Assembly: GCA_028386065.3 (NCBI GenBank)
Contig: JAKUCV010006768.1
Location: forward strand, 1-64,000
Length of the DNA stretch: 64,000 nucleotides
Direction of reading: 5' to 3'
From: Turnera subulata
Taxonomy: Eukaryota > Streptophyta > Magnoliopsida > Malpighiales > Passifloraceae
Below the pieces are notes generated by a model. The model was not told where the DNA came from. It searched no databases and worked only from the letters and a program-made list of their open reading frames with translations. Positions 21,301 through 30,841 of this stretch are shown here, one piece after another. Position numbers and translations under genes: made by a program. The stretch's first letter is position 1. Each line of letters opens with the position of its first letter.

Positions 21301-24055
21301 CCGGAAAAGGGAGAGCCCCGTGACAAACTCCAACAAAACAAAAACCACCAAAACCTTCTACACCTCCTAAAGGAAGAACAAAAACTGCTGCTTCCAAACC
21401 CGTCTTTCAAAAAACTAAAAAGAAGAAGGACAAAGCACCAGAAGCAAGCACAGGCCCTGAATTATCTTCTTCAGAATGAGAGGCTGCAGTACAAATCGAG
21501 AAGCTCAAGCTTGGAGCACAGCCTGATGATTCACAACTCGAAGAAACCACGATGCCTCCTGAAGATGAGTCTGATCCCAAAGTTCATGCTTTCAATCTTA
21601 AAGACACACCACCTAGTAACATCTTTGAGCCTGGAATTTTAACCTCTGCTCCTTTTAGTGTCCATGTTTCAAGTTCTGGGGAAGTCTATGTTGCTGAGAA
21701 AACCATGTTAGGTTCTATTGAGACACAATCGGATACTAAAAATATTGTTGCTGATAGTATTGTTATGAGCGTTGAAAAAGAGGCTGAATCTGGTGAAAAG
21801 ATTAAATCTTTGGCTAAAACCAGTGTTGTTGGTGAGGGTTTTGATTCCACAAAAACCAAAAGTAATGTTCTTGTTGAGTTTGTGAGATCATTGGTGCCAC
21901 CTCCGGGGAAAAGATGCTGAAGCGTTCTTTACAGAGAAGATGAAGGAATTAGGAGGAGTTATAAAAATCTGAAGGATAGTTCTGAAGATGTAAACAGAGA
22001 AGATTTGGCTGTGATGCGAGCCAAATTTGCTAGTCCTAAAAAGCAGAATTTGGCTGAAGAAGAAAAATCTGGAGAGCCAAAAGGGACTGATGAAGTTGCG
22101 AAGGACAAAAGTGCTGGAAAGGTTGATGAAATCCCTCTCGGGATTCCAATCTCAGAAGAAGATATGGATGCGACGAATAATTTGGTAAAAACTACAGAAA
22201 TTGGAAGAGAAGCAGCTAAAAAGGCGAAATAAGAGATTGTGATAAGTCAGAGCCTTCTTCTTGAGGAGAAAGATAAAAAGATCTTACCTGAAGGAGATTT
22301 AGCTCATCCTGAGACCAGATCCGATGCCAAGAAGACTACTAAAAAAGCTGAACCTGAGAAAGAGGCAGAAAATTCCAAGACCAAGTCATATGCACCCAAG
22401 ACCAAACTGCCTTAACATTTGGCTCAAACCCCAAATACATAGGGGTCAAGAGCTCGACTTGTCAGGCCAAGCACATCATCAGAAATTTTGTTTGGAAGAG
22501 GAGGAAAGAAGCTTGGAGACAAAGTTATTGAAGTGGAGTCCAATGATAATAAAAGTGAAAATTCACCTGTTGATGACAGTGACAAAGGAAAAGGATCCAA
22601 AAAGAGAAGAGGAGTGAAGAAGACAAAGTGAAATTTGATGATGTTTTGGTCGATGAAGAGCCAAATAATAGTGACAAAGAACCAAATAAGAGCAACAAGG
22701 AACCAACTTTTGAGGATGAACCAGAAAATGAGAATGAATCAGAGAAGTAAGGGTCTGATGATGATTATGAAGGCAGAGATGATCATGATGATGATGATAA
22801 GGAAGAAGATGAGGAAGACAAAGAAGATCATGATGATGATGATAAGGGAGAAGATGAGGAAGACAAAGAAGAGGATGATGGCAAAGAGCATGAAGTTGAA
22901 GAGGAATCGGAAAATGAGGAAGAAACTACCCCAACTCCAGCCAAAAGAAAGCTCAAACCTCTAACCAAGTCCAGATCAAGCAAAAAGGCAAAGAAGAAGT
23001 ATTTCACACATACCCCTACCTGCACCATGGTTCTAAATGACTTTGAGAGAATCAGTGTAGCAAAATTGTTGAAAGATGCTAAGCTCAACACCTTAGCTAT
23101 ATTGAAGGAACAAGGGTATGAAGCCTTGATGAAAGATTTCTATGACAATAAGACTGTGGAATATGGGAGCCATGGTTGCTCACTTGCATCAAAACAAAGA
23201 TCAAAGGGAAGAAGATTACAGTGACAGCTGAGATGATATGTGATTTGTTGAAAATGAAACCAGGCAAGATACTGTTCTATGACTTTGCTTCTGGAACTCC
23301 AATCAACTTTTCGAAGACTCCTTGTCACTTTAAGAAAAATCAACTTCTCTTTGGTAGCAACAAATCTGGTTCCTACAACTCTTAGAAGCCAAGAGAGAGA
23401 ACTCTGATGTACACTCTCATTCGGATCATCTGCCAAGGAAGAATTCTCGTACTATGATCAAGAAACTTGATCAGTGGATTATTGCTTGCTTTATCGAGAG
23501 ATCTTCTATTTGCTTTGGTACTCTCATCCTCCATCACATGGGTATTTACAAGGAACACTCCCATGGTGCACTCATCACCTTGTTGGCAAAACAGTTGAAG
23601 ATTAAGCCCACTGATGCTGATAAGCCGATTAGGCTTAAGGAAATCAATGCTGACACTCTGGCTAAGAAGTCAATCAAGCCAAATCCTGATGGACAATACT
23701 CTATGACCAAAGCTGCCACCACTATGGATCACAAGCTTGAGAAATTGAATGCTCTGGTTACTAAGATGAAGGATGAAATCAGTGAGCTGAAGGAAGAGGT
23801 AAATTCTATCAAGGGCGAAATGAAGAGATTCTAGACCAAGAAATTTGAGAAACTCGACCAAATTTTTTTTGATACTAGTCGAGGAAAGTGAGACTCGAAC
23901 CCGAGACCTCATCCCTCTTGTACTTTTGACATAAGAGTGCCAATGAGCTATAAGCCCATTGATAAACTCGACCAAATTGCAGCAGTTCTTACTCGAGATG
24001 ACTCTGATGAAGATCGATGCTCCATAGATCTGATGCTCTCAGGACATACATTGCA
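21300..24055 (+). pseudogene. SIRE-type env-like region (putative plant transposon protein), broken
   Basis: After a Lys/Pro/Thr-rich start (21330-21470) come a long low-complexity acidic stretch (22630-22930, runs of Asp, Glu and Lys) and a more conserved part. The latter has FERISVAKLLKDAKL, then ITVTAEMICDLLKM, then MIKKLDQWIIACFIE and GALITLLAKQL. A heptad-like coiled coil (LEKLNALVTKMKDEISELKEEV) follows near 23735-23800. This order fits the env-like product of SIRE elements; the conserved part resembles the domain called putative plant transposon protein. Its function is not known, and an envelope role is only a proposal in the literature. At least six shifts or stops break it. Confidence 0.6.
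23865..23963 (-). mobile_element. 99-bp SINE with perfect target duplication, minus strand
   Basis: The minus strand has box A TAGCTCATTGG (complement at 23940-23950) and box B GGTTCGAGTC (complement at 23892-23901), about 40 bases apart, and a short A tail (T run at 23863-23870). The 15-base sequence AAACTCGACCAAATT is present on both sides (23850-23864, 23964-23978) without a mismatch. The interrupted env-like frame (KLDQI…) resumes after it. The perfect duplication marks this as one of the youngest events here. Confidence 0.88.
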
Positions 24056-24101
24056 TTCCCATCTATATTTTATTTACGTACTTCTAAAACTATCCTACTT
24101 A

Positions 24102-24287
24102 CGCTACCACAAGGGGACGAGAGCCTTCGGGCTAACTGATTACTCAGGTGAGATAGAAGGATCCATACTCATGATGGCAATCAAATCTCAAGCCCGCTAT
24201 CACAAGGGGACGAGAGCCTTCGGGCTAACTGATTACTCAGGCGAGATAGAAGGATCCATACTCATGATGGCAATCAAATCTCAAGCC
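24102..24287. repeat. 93-bp tandem duplication at the left edge of the viral block
   Basis: The unit starting CGCTACCACAAGGGGACG at 24102 is repeated from 24195 with two or so changes. It contains viral leader sequence plus about 8 bases (cgctacca) not found at the equivalent place at 39131. A plus-strand frame through it shows a 31-residue repeat, which is incidental. Confidence 0.85.
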
Positions 24288-24379
24288 CTTTTGTAACCCA
24301 ATTAATCCTAAGGATCGTTCTTGCAGGATCAAAGAAGATCATTTATCAGTTTCATAACCCTAAGCTATGAGTGTTCGAA

Positions 24380-24640
24380 AATCAAGAAAGAGTGTATTTA
24401 GAAAGCCATATTTATTAAACAAGTCTGAAAGGTGAATCAGAACATGTCCTCTGATCCTTACAACTTGAAAACCCTTATATTTATAGTTGGGGGTCTCTTC
24501 CAACTTACATCACAGCTTACATCACTGACTTAATAATTAAAGTAGTAAGACAGGACCGAGTGGTATCGTGACCACAGACTGACACGACATAAAGCAAAGT
24601 AGTGGGGGACAGCAGATTCCCATTATTTATTATACAGACT
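24380..24640 (-). promoter_or_regulatory. pararetroviral promoter, copy 1
   Basis: On the minus strand, downstream of the polyprotein tail, two TGATGTAAG motifs stand 12 bases apart. About 20 bases further is a TATA box (CTATAAATATAAGGG, complement near 24475), then AATAAA near 24413. This is the layout of a caulimovirid 35S-type promoter with an as-1-like element and a nearby polyadenylation signal. In the plus-strand copy the first motif is TGACGTAAG, so here a CpG has changed to TG. Confidence 0.72.
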
Positions 24641-24663
24641 TGGACAGTGATAAAAGAGTGCCA

Positions 24664-25710
24664 TTATTTATTAATGGACTCATGACTTGGACTGAGATTG
24701 GCATCTTCTGGGTCCACCATTGAATCATCGCTATCATTTGCTGAGGCGCGTGCAGCTTGGGCATCACGGGCATCCCAGTAACGCCAATAATTTGCTTCAG
24801 TTTCATCAGAATCCCAAGTGGCATCCATTTGACATGTTGCTTGAGAATACGGATTCTGCGAATCTTGAAATAATGCCTGTGGGACCGGAGGTGGAGTGGG
24901 AGACAGTGGTACCATTGCAGTGGAAGAAACTTGACTGGCAGCCTCATAATCGAAACCATTGAGGAGACATAAACTGTTCCAAGCTCTTCGAAGGAAGCTT
25001 TTTGATGGGGATGTACATGGATGAGCTGGTGGTACTCGATGGTATTCTACAAGGGACCTTAGTGGTGGTGATGCAAGATAAGATTCCCACGGTCTGACAA
25101 CAGGATGAGGTCGTGGAGGTATTCCACGATAGGGTCGATGTGCAGAAAATGTCATGTAAAGTAGTGGTCGCTGCTGAGGAGGATGCATATCAAGAGCTGT
25201 TTTAATCCAAGTGTGCCACTGACTCAGTGGGGCCATCCACTGGAGAAAAGTCCACTGATTAGAGGAATTGTTTTTTGCTTCAATGAGGAATTCAAACATA
25301 TCGAGAGCCTTGATCCTGAATATGCCATAGTAAAGAGTAAACAGGCACCAGTTGTACCAGAGTTCATCTTCAGAAAAATCATAGCAATGGATAAGACTAA
25401 TCCTTCTGAAAGGGTGGTCAGGAAAATATTGGGACTGAATTGTCTGGGAAAGACTAACACCTTGTTCTTGAAGGAAGATAGTGAGGTAATGGAAAAGGGA
25501 GTTTCGTACAAATTCTCGAATTGAGTAAAGGTCTGATTTGGGATGAAGAGTTTCAGGGAAATTAGGATTATTGGTTGCCATGTCTGTCCATGCTGCCGGC
25601 TGTGCTAGAAGTTGCCAATATGGTTCAGAAGAGGATAAGGCCATGAAGATAACAGGAATGAGGTTGAATTTAGAAACCAAATGGACTGTCTTGGATGGTC
25701 GGGATAACAT
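24664..25710 (-). pseudogene. pararetrovirus copy 1: end of RNase H and long unassigned tail
   Basis: A 348-codon open frame starts at the last RNase H residues and continues for about 330 residues as a tail I cannot place. The tail has an aromatic and Gln/Trp-rich first half, a Pro/Arg-rich middle (PPRPHPVVRPWESY) and a Ser/Asp/Glu-rich acidic end. It is conserved in the plus-strand copy (42235-43214). Its position matches where other caulimovirids carry an inclusion-body or transactivator gene, but I see no motif proving that. The frame is joined to RNase H without a stop, although RNase H upstream is itself broken. Confidence 0.7.
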
Positions 25711-27371
25711 GTCAGGAATGAGATTGGTATCCCCTTTTATATGCTTTACTTCAAAATCATACTTATCAAACCACTATTTCCAATGCAGAAGTTGCTTGTC
25801 TGGAACTCTTTTGTTCTTGAAATCTAGCAGCTTTGGAAAAGATGAGTTGTCCATTTCCACGATAAAATGATGGTTGACAAGATGGAATTCAAACTTTTTG
25901 ATTCCATATTTGACCGCCAAAAGTTCTTTATGAGTGGTGTGATAATGGAGCTCTGCATCTGAAAATTTGCTGCTGGCGTGGCCACAATAATGTATCTTTT
26001 TATCTTCTGTCTCTTCAATCAGTACTGCTCCCTAGTACTCATCACTTGCGTCTGTCTAGAGGATTCTTGTGCCATTGGTTGGAATTCTGAGTGGAGGTGG
26101 ATTTTGAGTGATCTGCTTTAGAACTTTGACAGCTTCAGTCTGATCTGGTCCCCAAGGTGGGGCTTTCTTCTTTAATAATTTGGACAAGTGGCTGGTATGG
26201 TGTGAAACCTTTGGGATGAAGTCACGGATGTAGTTGACAATACCCAAGAATTGTTGAACCTGCTTTGGCGTGAGATTCTCATCTGGAAAATTCAATAACT
26301 CCTGGGCAATATGGGGTCCAGGTTGATAGGAACCGTTCTTGAAATACATTCCCAAAAAATCAACTTCTGTAACACCGATGTGGCTTTTCTTTTCTGATAA
26401 CATAATTCCACAAGAATGGACTATGTCATAAAACTGTTGCAAAAGCTGTAAGTGTTCTGCCTCCGAGGATGAGAATAGGAGGATGTCATCAATGTAAATT
26501 AAGGTGTGGTGAAGAATGGGTTGGAAGATACGGACCATTGCCTTTTGAAATAGAGAAGGGGCTACTTTAACCCAAAAGGCATAACCTTCCATTGGTACTG
26601 AGCATCTGGTATGCAGAAAGCAGTTTTATGGCGATCCTTGGGGTCAATGCCAGGTTGCCAAAATCTGGCTTTTAAATCGAACTTTGAAAAGATGCGTGCA
26701 TCCTTGAGATGAAGGAACATGGAATTGATTTTTGGAAGAGGAAATTTATCATCTCTTAAAAAATGATTAAGAGGCTTGTAATCAATTACCAACCTCTTTT
26801 TTGCTCGAATTTTCTCAGTTCGTTTTTCCACATAAAACGCCTGGCATGCCCATTCTGATTTGGTGGGTTCAATGAGACCCTGTTGTAACAGTTGTGAACA
26901 TTCTTCTCTGGCTAGAAGTAAATCTAAGGGCGTCATGCCTGGATGAGATGCCTTAGTAGGATTGATGTCTTTATTGAGCTTAAACGGCAACATGATGAAA
27001 AAGTCTTCATTCTTCCAGAGGGGAGATGGATGCGTGAACTGAGCATGATTGTCAGCACAAGACTGTAACAACTTTGTCTTGATCTCCTCATATTGGACTG
27101 GACACTTTGAGAGGGCAAAAATCTTCTTAACATTGGTGTAAGGAGCAAAGAACCTCTTGAATTTTAATCCTTGCGAGAGAATTTGAAGTTTTTCTGCCTG
27201 TTGAATGATATCAAAACCTATTAGTAGGTCTCGATTTGGAAGACTCGTGCCAAGAACTTTGGTCCAGATAACACATCCAGGGAAGAATTGTATTCCAATA
27301 TGATGTTCGGTGATCATCTTGGTTTGGAATAATTCTCCATTTGCAGCTTGAAAATACTCTTTGTATGGCTC
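25711..27371 (-). pseudogene. pararetrovirus copy 1: reverse transcriptase and RNase H (broken)
   Basis: The minus strand reads the linker after the protease, then RT with RLVIDYKPLN, FSKFDLKA, VMPFGLK and the catalytic YIDD (complement at 26486-26497), and then the RNase H start. RT and RNase H copy the viral pregenomic RNA. Breaks compared with the plus-strand copy are a one-base loss near 26570, a TAG near 26056 and stops in RNase H at 26020-26045. A stop at 27372-27374 separates it from the protease. Confidence 0.82.
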
Positions 27372-28226
27372 CTATGTCTCTAGAGGTAGGATCTTGGGAT
27401 TGAGAAAACTTTTGTGAGCACCAGTATCAACAAAACCAATAAGGGGAATTGGCTTATCATATTTGGATGGGAGAATCTGTATCTTATCAACTTCAACATC
27501 TGCATTGTCGAGGTCGACATGAGTGCTTTGTTGGATTTGCTGAACCAATTTTGCTGATTTAGCTGGCTGATTTGGGCAATTTTTTGCAAAATGACCCTTT
27601 TTCTTACAGATAAAGCATCTGTCTCCTTTATTGCCGCGTCTCCCTTTCTTCTTGAAGTATTTGAATTTGGAGAAACGGGATCTGAACTTCTTTTTGGACC
27701 TTTTTGGAGAAGGCTTCTGATAATGATCAATATGGTTGGACTTCCGAGAACAAGAACAATTCTTATCTTTGCATTTGATCTTCAGATAAGAGTTGTTGCA
27801 CACACTTTTGAGATCCTGAGAGCATTTAGAAAGGTCTCTGAATATTTTTTGAGTATCACAAAGTGTCTGTCGGGCTGCGAGGATCATTTGGTATAGTTTT
27901 CCAAGGGATGTATTAGACATACTCCGATTGCTGGATTCCATTGCACTAAGAACATTGCCCTGCAAACTTTCTAGGAAGGAAGCCAAATTAACTTCTCGAT
28001 GAGCATCTGTAGCTCCCAATGTGTAATAGAGCTTACTGATGGCAGAGTGGTGTCGTTGGAGGTCAGAAAGTTGTAAAGAACAACATTTTCTTTGATGAAA
28101 TTCAGTCAATCTGTGTCGATTTTCATCCAGGGGAGAACCAATGAATTCATCATGTAATATATTCAGAAATTGAGAAGTTGTTGGAACCTGACACAATTGT
28201 TGGAGAATTGCCGTAGTGGCCTTTTG
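27372..28226 (-). pseudogene. pararetrovirus copy 1: coat protein C-terminal part and protease
   Basis: This 270-odd-codon open stretch holds an alpha-rich coat-like part, a Cys-rich basic segment (CKDKNCSCSRKSNH), a CCHC zinc knuckle (CFICKKKGHFAKNC) and the aspartic protease active site (FVDTGAHKSF, near 27410-27440). About 190 bases found between knuckle and protease in the plus-strand copy (about 40205-40392) are deleted here. A TAG ends it at 27372, where the plus-strand copy has TGA at the same codon. Confidence 0.8.
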
Positions 28227-29375
28227 AAACTATTGTTTGAGAGTGCCGGTGGAACGAGCAATGAATTCTTTATGGATCCAGTATGGTGGATTTTCTTGTA
28301 ATTCTTCTTTGTCCATCCAAGCTTGAAATTCTTGCAATCTTTCTCTCCATCGATGCTGGGGAACATCATCAAGGGAAACCCATGGTCTATTTCCTGTGGA
28401 AAAACCATCAGGCTTTTTGGATGGAGGAATAAATGGAGGTGGTTGAAGTGGTTGATTTTTGGGTTGTGATGATGATGTAGCTTGTGGAGTAGGTGTGCTA
28501 TCCATTCCTTCAGTTTCGGGGGGAAACTCTGTAGTGTATGTGGGTCTGGGTTGGTGCATCAGAATGTTGGAGATATCAGCATAAGCTGAATCAAAATCTG
28601 AGGTTTTAGAAAATGTTTCTGAAGAACTATCTTGTGATGTATCATCAGGAAGAGATGGGGTATAAAAAAGTCTTTTGATCATCAAGGATGGAGAATGATC
28701 TCTTGCTGGTTCTTTCCCTTCTCGACGATGTTGTCGATCTGGTGAAGGACTTGGGCTACGCCGATAGTGGCGTCGGGGAGGTCTTGTTTCCTGGGGAAAC
28801 ATTTGGGACAATGATTTAAAAGGATTTTCTTCTGGAGTCATTTTGGTGGGAAGAGGTTTAGAATGAACTGGAAACATTGGCTGAGGTGTTAGGGGCTTTG
28901 TACTTGCTAAAACTTTCCTGGTATCATGAAGCTCTTGCTCAAGACAAAGGACCTCTGATTCCTTTTGCTTGACCAAAGGGTCATAAAGACTTCGTTTCTC
29001 TTTGATTGTGTTACATAATTCTTGTTGAACTATGTTGAGTTTCTGAGTAATATCGTGCTCCAGCTTTTCATTTGGCCTGCAAGGGAATCACATCTCTGAG
29101 TTGTTAGTCCTTGTTATGACAGGACCTGGTTCATTTTTGAATCAAGATTCTGGAGAAGGTGATTCTGAGCCGTCATGTTTTGCGTTTGCCAATTCAAGAC
29201 TTCTTCAGCTTGGGTGAGTGGAGAGAGCTGACCGTCTGGCCTCACTTGTTGAGGCGTAACAAAAGGTGCGTATGACCTTTTGGTGGATGTATCAACCCGA
29301 GACTCTAGATGAGGGAAATCAGCTGACTTGAGCATCATGCATGGAACTGGTTGTGGAGATGGTGTCATGGCTGAT
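28227..29375 (-). pseudogene. pararetrovirus copy 1: region between movement protein and coat
   Basis: Minus-strand frames 29114-29375 and 28230-28976 carry a Gln/Asn-rich coiled segment, then Pro/Ser/Arg-rich sequence and an acidic stretch, ending near a Trp-rich part (RPWVSLDDVPQHRWRERL). It is probably the virion-associated or coat N-terminal region; the exact boundaries are unknown. A frameshift lies near 28980-29110 and a TAG at about 28227. The left end is the Copia-B insertion point, and the frame entering it agrees with the frame leaving the other side at 37635. Confidence 0.65.
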
Positions 29376-29380
29376 ATTTC

Positions 29381-30828
29381 TGTAAGTTTCCCTAAAGCTA
29401 TTATGACACTCATAACAAGCACAATATGCAGCGGAAACAAGGAAACTTAACCAAGAACCAAGTGAAGCATGAATAAACCGTATGAAAAAATTTTCGTACC
29501 TGTAGTATTAGGATCTTTCACATAAATGCTGGACGGAATCAGCAAGAGCAAGACAACGGCCTGGCTCCTCTACGGTATCCACACGAACCGTGTTGGCTTG
29601 AAATCGACCTACGAATCAAACCTCGAGCACTCCCGGGCTGATGTGCTAGCAAGAGTAAACCGGAAGCAACAACCTTGTGGTGTTTGTGTGTATGGTTATC
29701 TTCTTTCTTTCACAAAGAATGAAGAAGAGGTGTGTGTGGTGTTTTCTCCGAATTTTGCAAAAGCAAAACGTGAGAGAGAGGGAGCAGAATATAGAGAGTG
29801 ATCTGATCACCACAAAGTGCCCAATCCCACTCATAAAAGTCCATTAGCATAATGGCCAACATAAGGCCCCATTAGGTGACAAGATAATGGCATTCATTAT
29901 CATGCCTCCACTAATGGACAACCTGAAAACACACCACCTTACCACTAATGTCTGGCCAATTATTCAGCTAATAATTGTGCCAAAGCCGACCCTGGTTCAA
30001 CCACGGTCCAACCATACCCGGTCCAACCATGGTCCAACCACGGTTCAACCATCTGCTCGAATCAACGGTTCTATGTGTGTGACCCTGTAGGCACTTGTAA
30101 CATCCGGCAATAATCGTAAAATCTCATTTTACAATTATAAGCAAAGAGCGGCGTCTAGCAACACATCATTGCTACCCGAACGACAAGATCAATACTGATT
30201 CTCTATGCCTCGGAACATGTCATCGTCCTTTCGTCCCATCATCAAGATCAAACACGAAACATGGAATATGCCAATCTCGTATATGTTTAATCTATGTTTC
30301 TTGATCCCCGAGATAACTGTATAAAATGGATACCCGTGATATCACCATATCACCTAATCCGAGCATGGCCATGCATTTAACAGTTCAACTCTATCAAGAA
30401 ACCATCCGATAATATACCCCTTATATGAGTCGGACGAATCCCCTCTTGATCAATCAAAACCCACTACATAATCATCATATACCCAATGATTACCCTTATG
30501 TCCACCCAGTTACGGATGACTAGGAATAATATCAAAGTACATGATTCATATGTTGGATACCTTGACGATCTCAGGTCGAAGGACAATACATCTATAAGAA
30601 ACACTAATGACATACATATAACGTTCCAAACATACGCTAGTCTTAATTTATTATTACAACCCATCCGTAATAATAACCGACTAGGGACATTTAAGAATAT
30701 ATCAAATATGAACTAGGGTTATAAATATGTGCAAGCAATTATCTCATAATCATATTTATTGGAATAACCTCAAAGTATATACATGACTACAATTATCCAT
30801 AGATTGGCTTTTGGGCATATAACTAACG
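29381..30828 (-). repeat. Copia-B 3' LTR
   Basis: It matches 36114-37629 but lacks about 85 bases near the position equivalent to 37345-37430. The short plus-strand frames seen in it recur in the other LTR and overlap nothing recognisable, so they are not genes. Confidence 0.9.
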
Positions 30829-30840
30829 ATCTCCCACTTT
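30829..30840 (-). promoter_or_regulatory. Copia-B polypurine tract
   Basis: The minus strand reads AAAGTGGGAGAT directly before the 3' LTR. Confidence 0.85.
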
Positions 30841-30841
30841 C

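Noticed and set aside
23937..24296. 119-codon protein with a duplicated 31-residue segment
   Set aside because: The frame crosses a SINE edge, SIRE-like sequence and viral leader; the repeat is the 93-bp tandem duplication.
29526..29801. 91-codon frame repeated at 36259-36534, suggesting a duplicated gene
   Set aside because: Both lie at the same place in the two Copia-B LTRs; similarity is due to LTR identity.
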